Part shown: piece by piece, positions 36,822-48,029 of the stretch
Layout: the number at the start of each line of letters is the position of its first letter
Position numbering within the stretch: the stretch's first letter is position 1
Origin: Selenomonas sp.
GTDB lineage: Bacteria; Bacillota; Negativicutes; Selenomonadales; Selenomonadaceae
NCBI GenBank assembly: GCA_022482925.1
Contig: JAKVOG010000002.1
Span: forward strand, 186,001 to 250,000
Direction: 5' to 3'
Length of the DNA: 64,000 nt
Translations under genes and position numbers: made by a program
Notes under the pieces: model-generated
Seen by the model: only the letters and a program-made list of their open reading frames with translations
Databases searched by the model: none
What the model was told of the DNA's origin: nothing

Positions 36822-38486
36822 TTGGCTAAAGGAGCACAAAAACTACAAGTGATTCCCCTTGGAGGACTTGGGGAAATCGGTAAAAACATGACGGTTATCC
36901 GTGTGGACGATGAGATCCTGGTGATCGATTCGGGACTCATGTTCCCGGAAGAGGATATGCTGGGTGTTGATCTGGTTATCCCGGATATCAGCTATCTGCT
37001 GGAGAACCGTGACAAGATTAAGGCGATTGTCCTGACGCATGGACACGAGGACCATATCGGCGCGTTGCCGTATGTCCTCAAACAGATCAGCGTACCAGTC
37101 TATGGCACGCGGCTGACGCTGGGCATCCTCGAAGGACGCCTGAAGGAGAACGGTGTGGATTCGAGCAATCTGCATTCGGTTATGCAGGGCGACATCATTA
37201 ATGTCGGCTGCTTCAGTGTCGGCTTTATCCGCGTGAATCATTCCATCCCGGATGCGGTTGGCCTGTCTATCAAGACGCCGGTCGGCATGATCGTGCATAC
37301 TGGCGATTTCAAGCTTGACTATACGCCAATCGACGGCAAGATGACGGATTTCCGCCGCTTCTCGGATCTCGGCAACAAAGGGGTACTCCTCATGCTGGCG
37401 GATTCCACGAACGCAGAGCGTGCCGGGCATACGCCAAGTGAGCGTACCGTTGGTGCATCGTTTGATAAGGCATTCCATAATGCCCGCAGCCGCATTATCG
37501 TGGCAACGTTCTCTTCGAATGTCCATCGTATCCAGCAGGTCATCGACACGGCTGTCCGCTATAAACGCCGTGTGGCAGTACTTGGCCGCAGCATGGTCAA
37601 TGTTGTGGGCATCTCGCTGGAACTGGGCTATATCACGGCGCCGGAAGGCACGATCATCGACATTGATGAAATCGGCAATTTCCGCGCCGATCAGCTGGTC
37701 ATCGTAACGACCGGCAGCCAGGGCGAGCCAATGTCCGCTCTGACGCGTATGGCGATGTCGGATCACCGCAAGGTCACGATCGTGCCGGATGATACGGTCA
37801 TCATTTCGGCTACGCCAATTCCGGGCAATGAGAAGCTCGTAGCAAAGACTATCGATAATCTGATGCGTCTGGGTGCAAACGTGGTTTATGGCCGCGATAA
37901 GGGTGTCCATGTTTCCGGACATGCCAGTCAGGAAGAGCTTAAGCTCATGCATAACCTGGTCCGTCCGAAATTCTTCATGCCGGTCCATGGTGAGTACCAT
38001 CATCTGGTTCAGCATGCCAAGCTGGCACAGGAACTGGGCATGCCTAAGGAAAACATCTTCCTGGGTGAGAATGGTCAGATATTTGAGTTCACCCGCGATA
38101 AGGGCATGGTCGCTGGCAAGGTAACTGCCGGTATGGTCATGGTTGATGGACTTGGTGTCGGCGATGTCGGCAACATTGTCCTGCGCGACCGTCGCCAGTT
38201 GTCTCAGGATGGTATCCTGATCGTTGTTGTGACGATGGATAAGGCTTCGAATCGTGTCGTATCCGGCCCGGATATCGTATCCCGTGGGTTTGTTTATGTC
38301 CGTGAGTCTGAGGCTTTGATGGACGAGGCAAAGGCCCGTGTCGAGCAGGCGCTGGAACGCTGCGAGGATGAGAATGTCAAGGAGTGGGCGGCAATCAAGT
38401 CAAATGTCCGCGATGCACTTGGCCGTTATCTCTTTGAGAAGACCCGCCGCCGCCCGATGATCCTGCCGATCATCATGGAGATCTGA
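36822..38486 (+). CDS. rnj: Ribonuclease J (TTG start)
   Basis: This is a 554-residue metallo-beta-lactamase/beta-CASP RNase with 5'-3' exo- and endonuclease activity in mRNA turnover. Motifs are LTHGHEDHIGALPYVL (metal ligands), HTGDFKLD, ADSTNAERAGHTPSE, HVSGHASQEE and MPVHGEYHHL. TTG 36822 (protein start LAKGAQKLQVIPLGG) is chosen because GGAGGT lies 8 bases upstream and homologues begin there. A single J-type enzyme is seen in the window. Confidence 0.95.
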   Translation: MAKGAQKLQVIPLGGLGEIGKNMTVIRVDDEILVIDSGLMFPEEDMLGVDLVIPDISYLLENRDKIKAIVLTHGHEDHIGALPYVLKQISVPVYGTRLTLGILEGRLKENGVDSSNLHSVMQGDIINVGCFSVGFIRVNHSIPDAVGLSIKTPVGMIVHTGDFKLDYTPIDGKMTDFRRFSDLGNKGVLLMLADSTNAERAGHTPSERTVGASFDKAFHNARSRIIVATFSSNVHRIQQVIDTAVRYKRRVAVLGRSMVNVVGISLELGYITAPEGTIIDIDEIGNFRADQLVIVTTGSQGEPMSALTRMAMSDHRKVTIVPDDTVIISATPIPGNEKLVAKTIDNLMRLGANVVYGRDKGVHVSGHASQEELKLMHNLVRPKFFMPVHGEYHHLVQHAKLAQELGMPKENIFLGENGQIFEFTRDKGMVAGKVTAGMVMVDGLGVGDVGNIVLRDRRQLSQDGILIVVVTMDKASNRVVSGPDIVSRGFVYVRESEALMDEAKARVEQALERCEDENVKEWAAIKSNVRDALGRYLFEKTRRRPMILPIIMEI

Positions 38487-38504
38487 GGTAATACAGAGAA
38501 TCTA

Positions 38505-38531
38505 AGCATCCGTTTCGGCGGATGCTTTTTC
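38505..38531 (+). terminator. Intrinsic terminator of rnj
   Basis: AGCATCCG and CGGATGCT form a perfect stem around TTTCGG, followed by TTTT. Confidence 0.85.
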
Positions 38532-38620
38532 TATGCCGATATTTATGGTAGAATGATAAGATAGCATTATTTGCGATTATTTACGCACCTGTGGGTGCTG
38601 GTATGATAGATGGGGATGCA

Positions 38621-41600
38621 ATGGAAAATAATGAATTCGCACATCTTCATGTGCATACGGAGTTCAGTCTGCTGGATGGCGCGAGCCGCATCAAGGACCT
38701 GATTGCGACAACGAAAGAACTGGGAATGGACTCGATTGCCATTACGGATCATGGTGTCATGTATGGCACGATTGACTTCTATAAAGAATGTAAGAAACAG
38801 GGCATCAAGCCGATCATCGGCTGTGAGGTCTATCTGGCGCCCGGCGATCGAAAGGATCGTCAGGAGGTCAATGGGGTCAAATACTATCATCTGATCCTGC
38901 TGGCCGAGAATCAGACCGGTTATAAGAATCTGGTCCAGCTGGTTTCACTGGCCAATATTGAGGGAATGTACTACAAGCCCCGTATCGATAAGGAACTGCT
39001 GCGGAAGTACCATGAGGGAATCATCTGCCTTTCGGCCTGCATCGCTGGCGAGATCCCGCGGTCGTTGATACAGGATAATAAAGAGAAAGCGGATGCATTG
39101 GTGCAGGAGTACCTGTCGATATTCGGCAAGGATAATTTCTTCCTGGAAATCCAGAATCATGGGCTGCCGGAGGAGCGTAAATCCAATGCGGGGCTTATCG
39201 AGCTGGCTCATAAATATGATATCGGTCTGGTGGCGACGAATGACTGCCATTACGTGCGCCGGGAGGATAGTGAGTTCCACGATATCCTGCTCTGCATCCA
39301 GATGGGCAAGACGGTTGATGATCCGGACCGTATGCGGTTCAATAGTGACGATTATTATCTGAAATCGCCGACAGAGATGGCGGCACTTTTCCCGGAGTAT
39401 CCGGAGGCGATCACCAATACGGCAAAGATTGCGGCCCGGTGTCAGGTTGACTTTGAATTCGGTCATATCCAGCTGCCATTCTATCCAATTCCGGCGCCGT
39501 ATGCGGATGATGAGGCCTATTTGCGGGCACTCTGTGAGGATGCCCTGCCAACACGTTATGCGGAGACGACTGAGGCTGTCCGCCAGCGGCTCGAGTATGA
39601 GCTGGGCATCATCCATCGTATGGGCTATGACAGTTATTTCCTGATCGTCTGGGATTTCATCAATCATTCCCGTGAAGTGGGCATATCGGTCGGCCCGGGA
39701 CGTGGGTCGGCAGCCGGCAGCATCGTTGCCTATCTGCTCGGAATCACGAATCTGGATCCGCTGAAGTATGAATTACTGTTTGAGCGATTCCTGAATCCGG
39801 AGCGCGTGAGCATGCCGGATATCGATATCGATTTCTGCTATATCCGCCGCGAGGAAGTCATCGATTACGTCAAGGAACGCTATGGCTACGATCATGTGGC
39901 GCAGATCGTCACGTTTGGTACGATGGCAGCCAAGGGCGCCGTACGGGATGTGGGGCGTGTGCTCAATATGCCGTATGCGCAGGTGGCGGATATCGCCAAA
40001 CTGATCCCCAATGAACTCAAGATTACATTGGACAAGGCACTTAAGGGATCGGTGGAGCTGCGCAATGCTTATGAGTCAAATCCTGAGGTAAAGCGGCTTC
40101 TCGATCTGGCCCGCAAGGTCGAGGGACTGCCACGTCATTCCTCGACGCATGCCGCTGGTGTCGTGATTGCCCGTAACCCGCTGACCGACTATCTGCCGGT
40201 ATCGGTATCGGATGGCACGCTCGTGACGGAGTTTGATAAAGACCATGTCGAGGCGCTGGGCCTCCTGAAGATGGACTTCCTGGGACTGCGCACACTGACA
40301 GTCATCAGCGATACGCTGGACAATATCAAGAAGACTCGTGGCGAGACGGTTGATATCAATAAGATTCCACTGGAAGACGAGACGACATCGAAGATGCTCT
40401 GTGAGGGGCGGACGGGGGCCGTATTCCAGATGGAATCAAGCGGCATGACCAATTTAGTCCGGGATCTTGCACCGGAGAACTTTGCGGATCTGATCCGACC
40501 GTGGCTCTTTACCGGCCGGGACCACTGGGCAGCGGCATGGTCGAGGACTTCATTGCCGGACGCCATGGCAAGAAGGAAGTCACCTATATGCATCCTTTGC
40601 TGGAGCCGATCCTCAAGGAAACATTCGGTGTCGTGCTCTATCAGGAGCAGGTCATGCAGATCGTGCAGGTGCTGGCAGGATTTACGCTGGGACAGGCCGA
40701 TCTGTTGCGCCGCGCAATGGGGAAGAAAAAGCATGAGATTCCTGATGGCACAGAAGGAGAACTTTCTGAACGGGCTGTGCGGCCAATCAGATCGAAGCGG
40801 GCCTGGCCAATACGATTTTCGACCTGCTGACGCATTTCGCGGATTACGGGTTCAATAAATCCCACAGTGCTGCTTATGCGCTGGTGGCCTGGCAGACGGC
40901 GTACCTTAAGGCACATTATCCGGCTGAATTTATGGCGGCTATGCTCACGAGCATCATGGATACGCAGAAGGTACCGACTTATATCGAACTTTGCCGGCGC
41001 ATGGGCATCCAGATTCTGCCACCGGATATCAATGCCAGTTCGGCCTATTTCAGCGTGGATGGCGAAGCCATCCGTTTCGGGACTGGCAGCCATCCGCAAT
41101 GTCGGTGAGGCGGCCATCAAGGATATCGCGGCTGCCCGTACTCAGGATGGTCCGTTCCAGTCACTGCTGGATTTCTGTACCCGGGTTGATATGAGCAATG
41201 TCAACAAGCGCGTCATCGAGAGTCTGATCAAATGTGGTGCATTCGACTCGCTGGGCGCAAAGCGCAGCCAGCTGCTGGCGGTGCTGGAGTCCGCAGTCAG
41301 TGAGGCTCAGCGTCAGCAGAAAGATGCAATGAATGGCCAGATGGGACTCTTCAGTGACGAGATCATGGGGGCAGCAGCGGATCTGCAGCTGCCGGATATC
41401 GAAGAAGCACCCCAGGCGGAACGTCTGAACTGGGAAAAAGAGAATACAGGGCTTCTACATCACGGGCCATCCGCTCGACCAGTATAAGGATAAGCTCGAC
41501 AATTTGCCGCGTATTGATTTCCTGCTGCATGGCGGGGTTAAAGATAAGCAGCTCGTTCGTATCGGCGGAATGTTGATTGAGACCAAGCGGATTACCACAA

Positions 41601-42016
41601 AAAAAGGAGAGACGATGTGTTTTGCGACGCTGGAGGACTATACGGAGCAGCTCGAAGTCACCGTGTTTCCGCGGACGTTTTATCAGCATGTGAATCTCCT
41701 GGTACCGGATATGCCGGTGGTTATCCAGGGCAAGGTGGATGTTACAGACGATGGCGTTAAGGTGCTGGCTGACCGGCTCTGGTCCTTGCAGGAATATCAG
41801 CCGGAGTATTATCTGATGCTGCCAGAAGGCGAGGCTGCTGATGAAGTGCAGACCAGGCTGAAGGAGGTTATGGCGCAGCATCCGGGAAACCATGTCGTGT
41901 ATATTCATCAGGGCCGCTGGCAAAAGCTTGGGAATGAATTTGGTCTGGATGGCAGCGACGAAACGCTGAAGGCACTGAAAGATCTGCTGGGGGAAGGCGC
42001 AGTCAAGAAACGGTGA
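38621..42016 (+). CDS. dnaE: DNA polymerase III alpha subunit DnaE (five frameshifts)
   Basis: This is the replicative polymerase of the DnaE1 type. An N-terminal PHP domain ([20 protein letters not shown]) is followed by the polymerase core with [13 protein letters not shown] and the catalytic [10 protein letters not shown]. Then [21 protein letters not shown] appears in a second frame. Breaks are near 40495 (one C missing), 40741, 40774, 41081 and 41450 (one extra base each). The helix-hairpin-helix and C-terminal OB region ([20 protein letters not shown]) end at 42016. Repaired length is about 1,130 residues. The gene is essential, so these are probably sequence errors. Confidence 0.93.
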
Positions 42017-42119
42017 AGTTTTTGTTGTATTGTTGCCAAGGAAGAATGGCAATGATACAATTGATTGTATTGATTAAGAGAGACCGGTAAGGATCGGTTG
42101 GGAATTGGAGTGTATAGTA

Positions 42120-43346
42120 TTGAGACGAGTGATCGCCCGTAAAGCCATGGCAGCAGTGCTGCTGGGGACTTTTAGTTTTTCGTTTGCCGGTGGACCGCTG
42201 TTGGGATCAGCAGTCGCAGAATCGGCCGATAAGGTGTATAATCAGCCAACATTGCCGGCGATACCGGGACTGGTTATCAGTCCTTCAGATCCGCTTCAGA
42301 AGCTTACGGCCCGTTCGGCCGTAGTGATGGATTCGGTGTCAGGTCAGATCCTTTATGAGCGTGATATGAATGCCCGGAGGTTTCCGGCCAGCACGACCAA
42401 GATCATGACGCTTATCCTTGCTCTGGAAAAGGGCAATCTTGATGACATTGTGACGGTGGGCGGTAATGCGGCCGGCGCAGAGGGGTCGACGCTCTGGCTG
42501 GAGAAAGGCGATAAGATTCCGCTAAGGGAATTGCTGACCGGTATGATGATGCATTCCGGTAATGATGCAACAATCGCTGTTGCCGAGCATATCGCTGGTT
42601 CTGTGCCTGTTTTTGCGCGTATGATGACTGAAAAGGCGCAGGCGCTTGGGGCGAAAGATACGAATTTCGTTAATCCGAATGGCCTGCCGGATGATAACCA
42701 TTATACGACGGCTCACGATCTGGCCGTGATTGCTTCTTATGGCTATAGTCTGCCTGAGTTTGAGTCGATTGTCGGTCGGCAGGAGGCCAGCTATGACTGG
42801 GTTAAGGATCCGGCAAAGAAATTCCGCAATGAGAACCAGATGCTCTGGCTTTACCGGGGCAGCAACGGCGTCAAGACAGGTTATACGGAGAAGGCTGGCC
42901 GCTGTCTGGTATCCGCTGCCAAGCGGGATGGCATGCAGCTGGTCGCTGTAGTGCTGGATAGTATCTATATGTGGAATGACTCGATTGCATTACTGGACTA
43001 TGGTTTTGCACAAGCAACGCCGGAGACACTCGTCAAGGCCGGCGAAGTCGTTACGAAAGTGGATATAGCGGATGCGCGTCAGGGGCAGCTGGAACTCAAA
43101 GCAGCGGATTCACTGGTAGCTGCGCATCAGGATGGACATACGGCTAAGCTCGAAAAGAAACTGGAGATACCCAAAGAAGTTGTGGCTCCGGTCAAGCAGG
43201 GCGATGTCGTTGGTAAGGTCGTCTGTTACTGTGACGGCGAGCGAAAAGCTTCGGTGGATCTCGTTGCGGCTGAGGATGTAGAACGTCATACGATATGGAT
43301 GACGCTGCATGAATGGTTTCAGAAGCTGATGAAGGGAATTTTTTAA
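42120..43346 (+). CDS. dacA: D-alanyl-D-alanine carboxypeptidase (DacA/PBP5 type, TTG start)
   Basis: This is a periplasmic class C low-molecular-weight PBP that trims pentapeptides in peptidoglycan. A signal peptide (RKAMAAVLLGTFSFSFAGGPLLGSAVAES) is followed by the active site triad: STTK (SxxK), SGN (MMHSGNDATI), and KTG (NGVKTGYTEKAGR). A C-terminal PBP5-like beta domain ends in an amphipathic helix (LHEWFQKLMKGIF) that would hold it to the membrane. TTG 42120 has GGAG 9 bases upstream. The stop overlaps rluB. Confidence 0.93.
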   Translation: MRRVIARKAMAAVLLGTFSFSFAGGPLLGSAVAESADKVYNQPTLPAIPGLVISPSDPLQKLTARSAVVMDSVSGQILYERDMNARRFPASTTKIMTLILALEKGNLDDIVTVGGNAAGAEGSTLWLEKGDKIPLRELLTGMMMHSGNDATIAVAEHIAGSVPVFARMMTEKAQALGAKDTNFVNPNGLPDDNHYTTAHDLAVIASYGYSLPEFESIVGRQEASYDWVKDPAKKFRNENQMLWLYRGSNGVKTGYTEKAGRCLVSAAKRDGMQLVAVVLDSIYMWNDSIALLDYGFAQATPETLVKAGEVVTKVDIADARQGQLELKAADSLVAAHQDGHTAKLEKKLEIPKEVVAPVKQGDVVGKVVCYCDGERKASVDLVAAEDVERHTIWMTLHEWFQKLMKGIF

Positions 43347-44073
43347 TGGAAGAACGATTGCAGAAAATCATCAGCCAGGCGGGGATTGCATCCCGTCGGG
43401 CGGCTGAAAAACTTATTCTGGAGGGCCGGGTAAAGGTAGATGGCAAGGTAATCCGGGAACTGGGGCAGAAGTTCGATCCGGCAGTCCATACGGTAATGGT
43501 CGATCAGCAGGTCCTGAAGTCACCGGAGCAGCACGTCTATTTCCTGCTCAACAAGCCCAAAGGATATCTGTCGACTGCCAAAGATGAACGGGGGCGGAAG
43601 ACGGTGCTGGATCTGCTGCCTGAGGTCGGAGAACGTATCTATCCGGTCGGACGTCTGGATAATAATACGGAAGGACTGCTCTGCTGACCAATGATGGTTC
43701 GCTGATGAATGGCTTGCTGCATCCAAAGTTCGAAGTCCAAAAGACCTATGTAGCCCGCATTGAAGGGGAACCGTCGGAAACAGTCCTGGACAAGCTGCGT
43801 CATGGCATTGAGCTGGAAGACGGTCCGACCGCGCCGGCAATCGTACAGCTGATGGAACAGGGAAATGGCGAAAGCAAGGTATCCATTACGATACATGAAG
43901 GCCGCAACCGGCAGGTGCGCCGCATGTTTGCGGCCATTCACTGTGATGTGAAGGCCCTCAAGCGCGTGGCCTTTGCCGGACTCGATCTGTCCAGTGTGAA
44001 GCGGGGGCAGCATCGTCCGTTGACGGCAAAAGAGATTACCGCGCTTTATGGATTGGCAGGGTTGAAACGATGA
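43346..44073 (+). CDS. rluB: RluB/RsuA-family pseudouridine synthase (one frameshift)
   Basis: The protein has an S4 domain (LQKIISQAGIASRRAAEKLI), then the catalytic motif VGRLDNNTEGLL. One base is missing near 43680; the repaired frame reads LLTNDGSLMNGLLHP and RIEGEPSETVL, with GRNRQVRRMF further on. This is the RsuA/RluB/E/F class, which modifies rRNA. Repaired length is about 242 residues. It overlaps dacA by one base and the flavoprotein gene by four, so it is embedded in an operon. Confidence 0.9.
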
Positions 44074-45314
44074 AAGAAATCTTAGTGATAGGCGCTGGAC
44101 CAGCCGGTATGATGGCTGCAATCAAAGCGGCTGAGAACGGGGCCCAGGTTACACTGCTGGAAAAAATGAAGAAACCTGGCCGCAAGATGATGATCACTGG
44201 CAAGGGCCGCTGTAATATCACCAATGCGGCCGATGTGCCGGAAATCATCCGCAATATCCATGGCAATGGGGCATTCCTGAACAGCTCGATGCGCGCATTT
44301 GATAATCAGGATGTGATCTGCTTCTTTGAGGGGCAGGGCGTTCCCACTAAAGTGGAGCGCGGCAACCGGGTATTTCCCGTCAGCGATAAGGCGCAGGATG
44401 CGGTAGATGCCATGGTGCATCGGCTGCATGAACTGGGTGTGAAGATCGAACTCGATACGGCTGTCAGGGAAATCCAGCTGCAGGATGGTCATGTGGCAGG
44501 TGTCCGCACGCGAAGCGGAGCAGTCTGCCGGGCGGATGCCGTGATCCTCTGTGCCGGTGGTGCTTCCTATCCGGGGACCGGCTCCACGGGCGATGGCTAT
44601 GAGATGGTCCGGGCACTGGGACATACGATTGAACCCATTCGCCCCTCACTGATTCCGCTCGAGACAGAGGAGACCTGGGTCAAGGATGTACAGGGGCTTT
44701 CCCTGCGCAATGTCCGGGGCACGCTGCTGGTCAATGGCGAAAAGGTACAGGAGATGTTCGGCGAGATGATGTTTACGCATTTTGGCGTGACCGGGCCGAT
44801 TATCCTGTCACTCAGCCGCATGGCATCCGGGTATTTGTTCGATGCGGGCAATCTGGTCGAGCTGTGCATCAACCTGAAGCCGGCCTTGAGCCAGGAGAAA
44901 CTGGACGCCCGCCTGCAGCGTGACTTTGAGAAATACCAGCGGAAGCAGCTGGGAAATGCCATGGTCGATATCCTGCCACATAAGCTCATTGAACCGGTGC
45001 TGGATTATGCTTTTCTTGAACCGGATAAGCCGGTTCATCAGGTCACGGTTGAGGAGCGGCATCGGCTGGTCGAGACACTGCAGAATCTGACTCTGACCAT
45101 CACGCGAACCCGGCCGATTGCTGAGGCCATCGTAACGGTTGGTGGTGTATCGGTCAAGGAAATCAATCCGAAGACGATGGAGTCGAAGCTGGTGCCCGGC
45201 CTTTATTTTGCCGGCGAAGTGGTCGATGTCGATGCCTATACCGGCGGGTATAATCTGCAGGCGGCGTTCTCGATGGGCGCAGCAGCCGGCAACTGGAGCG
45301 TCTGGAATGACTAA
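44070..45314 (+). CDS. HI0933/BaiN-family NAD(P)/FAD-dependent oxidoreductase
   Basis: This is a 414-residue flavoprotein. The FAD dinucleotide-binding motif ILVIGAGPAGMMAAIKAAENG is at the N-terminus. KKPGRKMMITGKGRCNITN and LCAGGASYPGTGSTGDGY are family signatures. The C-terminal flavin motif is GLYFAGEVVDVDAYTGGYNLQAAFSMG. Some family members reduce bile-acid intermediates, but no substrate can be inferred here. The rluB-flavoprotein-aroA-cmk-plsC order is conserved in many Firmicutes. Confidence 0.88.
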   Translation: MKEILVIGAGPAGMMAAIKAAENGAQVTLLEKMKKPGRKMMITGKGRCNITNAADVPEIIRNIHGNGAFLNSSMRAFDNQDVICFFEGQGVPTKVERGNRVFPVSDKAQDAVDAMVHRLHELGVKIELDTAVREIQLQDGHVAGVRTRSGAVCRADAVILCAGGASYPGTGSTGDGYEMVRALGHTIEPIRPSLIPLETEETWVKDVQGLSLRNVRGTLLVNGEKVQEMFGEMMFTHFGVTGPIILSLSRMASGYLFDAGNLVELCINLKPALSQEKLDARLQRDFEKYQRKQLGNAMVDILPHKLIEPVLDYAFLEPDKPVHQVTVEERHRLVETLQNLTLTITRTRPIAEAIVTVGGVSVKEINPKTMESKLVPGLYFAGEVVDVDAYTGGYNLQAAFSMGAAAGNWSVWND

Positions 45315-45344
45315 TCAACGATCAATCATAGAGGAGCTGGAAGA

Positions 45345-46646
45345 ATGGATAGTAAAACGATAGAAAAAGCGGCAACCGGTCTGCAGGGAACGATCGATAT
45401 ACCGGGTGATAAATCCATCTCACATCGGAGCGTCATGTTTTCCGGATTGGGGTGTACCCCTGTGCACATCACGAACTTTCTGCATGCGCAGGACTGCCTT
45501 TCTACGGCAAAATGCATGGAGGCACTTGGAGCTGATGTGCAGTTCCTCAGTGATACGGAGCTCATTGTGACCGGCCACGGTCTGCATGGTCTGCATGAGC
45601 CGGATACGATTATTGATGCCGGAAATTCCGGTACGACGCTGCGCCTCATGATGGGAATCCTGGCACCACAGCCATTCCTGACTACTTTTACCGGGGATGC
45701 GTCCCTGCATAAGCGGCCGATGGCACGTGTCATCAAGCCACTCGCCCGGATGGGGGCACAAATTTATGGGCGGCAGCAGAATCAAAAACTGCCGATTACC
45801 ATTGTCCCGGCCGGGAAGAAACTACAGGGGATGTGCTATGAGAGTCCCGTGGCCAGTGCCCAGGTCAAATCTGCTATCCTGCTGGCCGGAATGTATGCCG
45901 AAGGAGACACAACCGTGGTTGAGCCGTTTACTTCGCGTGATCATACGGAACGCATGCTGGATGCGTTCGGGGTCCATACTGAACAGGATGGCACGGCTGT
46001 CACAATCCATCCGGTAACGGAATTTAAAGCACCGGAATCAATTGAGGTGCCGGGGGATATCAGCTCAGCTGCTTATTGGCTGGTGGCTGGTGCCATTGTA
46101 CCGGGCAGTTCCTTACTGCTTCGCAATGTGGGGATCAATCCGACCCGTACGGGTATACTCGATGTACTGCAGGACATGGGGGCAAACATTGAGCTGATTA
46201 ATGAACGCACGAGTGGCGGCGAGGCTGCAGCCGATATCCGTGTCAGCTATGGAACGCTGCATGGAGTATCCTTTGGAGCGCAGATCATGCCACGGCTTAT
46301 TGATGAGATTCCTGTTATTGCCGTTGCCGCTCTCTTTGCTGAGGGCGATACCGTCATCACCGGTGCCGGTGAGCTGCGGGTCAAGGAAACCGATCGTCTG
46401 CAGGCCATCACGGATCAGTTCAATAAGCTGGCACCGGGCGCGATCGAGGGGACTGAGGATGGTCTCGTGATCCATGGCGGCCGATCAATTCAGTCGGCGT
46501 CCGCTTTTTCCTACGACGATCATCGCATCGCGATGTCGCTGGCTATCTTCGGGGCTGCTGGTGAGGGCGTGACGATTGAGAATCCGGACTGTGTAAATAT
46601 TTCCTATCCTACATTCTATAAAACCTTGGAGGAACTCAGAAAATGA
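45345..46646 (+). CDS. aroA: 3-phosphoshikimate 1-carboxyvinyltransferase (EPSP synthase)
   Basis: This enzyme transfers enolpyruvyl from PEP to shikimate-3-phosphate in aromatic amino acid synthesis. It is 433 residues with DKSISHRSVMFSGL, GNSGTTLRLMMGIL and LRVKETDRLQAI. AGGAG precedes the start. The second conserved region reads NSGTTLRLM, lacking the RP extension of class I plant enzymes, so it may be of the class II type. The stop overlaps cmk by ATGA. Confidence 0.96.
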   Translation: MDSKTIEKAATGLQGTIDIPGDKSISHRSVMFSGLGCTPVHITNFLHAQDCLSTAKCMEALGADVQFLSDTELIVTGHGLHGLHEPDTIIDAGNSGTTLRLMMGILAPQPFLTTFTGDASLHKRPMARVIKPLARMGAQIYGRQQNQKLPITIVPAGKKLQGMCYESPVASAQVKSAILLAGMYAEGDTTVVEPFTSRDHTERMLDAFGVHTEQDGTAVTIHPVTEFKAPESIEVPGDISSAAYWLVAGAIVPGSSLLLRNVGINPTRTGILDVLQDMGANIELINERTSGGEAAADIRVSYGTLHGVSFGAQIMPRLIDEIPVIAVAALFAEGDTVITGAGELRVKETDRLQAITDQFNKLAPGAIEGTEDGLVIHGGRSIQSASAFSYDDHRIAMSLAIFGAAGEGVTIENPDCVNISYPTFYKTLEELRK

Positions 46647-47299
46647 AGAATCTCGTTGTAGCAATTGACGGGCCGGCTGGTGCCGGCAAGAGCACGGTCG
46701 CACAGCTGGCGGCGAAGGAGCTTGGCTATACGTATATCGACACGGGCGCGATGTACCGGGCGGTGGCATGGAAGACTCTTCAGCGTCACGAGCCGGTTAC
46801 GGATGAACTGATTCTGGATGTCGTGAAGGATATCGATGTGAATCTGCAGTATATTGATGGTAAGACCAGGGTGACGGTAGGCAATGATGATGTCAGTGCC
46901 CTTATCCGCACGCCGGAAGTCAGTGCAATCGTCTCACAGGTTGCTGCACTTGGACCAGTTCGTGTCAAGATGGTCGATCTTCAGCGCAAGATGGCCGAGC
47001 GCGGCAGTGTGCTCATGGATGGCCGTGATATTGCGACCAATGTGCTGCCCAATGCCGATGTCAAGATCTTCCTGACGGCTTCCATCGAGGAACGTGCGCA
47101 TCGCCGCTGGAAAGAGATGAAGGAAAAGGGTTACGATATTCCGTTGGAGAAACTGCAGCAGGATATTGCAGCCCGCGACAAAGCAGACAGTGAGCGTGAG
47201 ATTTCGCCACTGGTACAGGCTGAAGATGCAACCTTGCTGGATACGACGGGAATCTCCATCGAGGAAGTCGTAGCCAGGATTCTGGCAATGTGTCAGTGA
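46643..47299 (+). CDS. cmk: Cytidylate kinase
   Basis: Cytidylate kinase phosphorylates CMP/dCMP. The 218 residues show the P-loop AIDGPAGAGKSTVAQLAA, IDTGAMYRAVAW, MDGRDIATNVLPNADVKIFL and RDKADSEREISPL. It is coupled to aroA by a 4-base overlap and followed 13 bases later by plsC, a conserved trio in Firmicutes. Confidence 0.96.
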   Translation: MKNLVVAIDGPAGAGKSTVAQLAAKELGYTYIDTGAMYRAVAWKTLQRHEPVTDELILDVVKDIDVNLQYIDGKTRVTVGNDDVSALIRTPEVSAIVSQVAALGPVRVKMVDLQRKMAERGSVLMDGRDIATNVLPNADVKIFLTASIEERAHRRWKEMKEKGYDIPLEKLQQDIAARDKADSEREISPLVQAEDATLLDTTGISIEEVVARILAMCQ

Positions 47300-47311
47300 G
47301 GAGAATGCATC

Positions 47312-47914
47312 ATGTTGTATCGAATTTTAAGCATCACGTTTCAGGCGTTCTTTACGCTGCTTTTCCGGGCCAGGATCATTGGCCGGGAAAATATGCCGCA
47401 GGATGGCGCAGTCATCCTGGCCGCTAACCATATGAGCAACTGGGACCCGCCACTCGTGGCCGCATTCCTGAGTCGGCCGGTCAGCTATATGGCCAAGCTG
47501 GAACTCTTCCAGATTCCGGTGTTTGGGCGTGCCATCACGGCCTGTCATGCATTTCCCCGTCAAGCGAGGCGCTGCTGACCGCGGTGCTATCAAGGCAGGC
47601 TATCCAGGTATTGAAACAAGGGAAAATGTCTTGGCCTTTTCCCTGAGGGGACGCGCAGCCGCAACGGGCATATGCGCAAGGCTGAAGCCGGGGTCGGACT
47701 CATTGCGTCGATGACTGGTGCTCCGGTGGTACCGGCTGCGGTCATTGGCACGGATCATATCTTCGCGAATGGCGGCTGGTTCCCGAAACTCAAGGTCGTC
47801 TATGGAACGCCTATGGACCTTTAGCTGGAGACCGCAAGGATAAAGAACAGTTGGAAGCCTTTTTCGCAGTCTATTATGGATCGCATTGCGGAAATAAAAG
47901 AAAAAAATCGCTGA
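47312..47914 (+). CDS. plsC: 1-acyl-sn-glycerol-3-phosphate acyltransferase PlsC (five frameshifts)
   Basis: This membrane enzyme makes phosphatidic acid. The N-terminus carries the HxxxxD motif (NHMSNWDPPLVAAF). Breaks at 47555-47558 (C run), about 47598, 47623-47626 (A run), about 47820 and 47860-47865 (T run) scatter the rest over all frames. Joined, it reads AFPVKRGAADRGAIK, AIQVLKQGK, LGLFPEGTRSRNGHM (the second acyltransferase motif), AGVGLIASMTGAPVVPAAV and MDRIAEIKEKN, about 200 residues in all. Five errors in 600 bases is the worst density in the window. Confidence 0.8.
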
Positions 47915-47929
47915 AATATGAAAAATAGT

Positions 47930-47958
47930 TTGCTTGTAAGCTTAATCTATGCTAAACT
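47930..47958 (+). promoter_or_regulatory. Probable promoter of ispH-rpsA
   Basis: TTGCTT (47930-47935), 17 bases and TAAACT (47953-47958) lie 71 bases before ispH. Confidence 0.55.
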
Positions 47959-48029
47959 GTACAGTAGATTGTGAAAAAGAGGAGGTAATACTCTTCTTCT
48001 TCACATGAATGAATTATGGTGGTTGATGT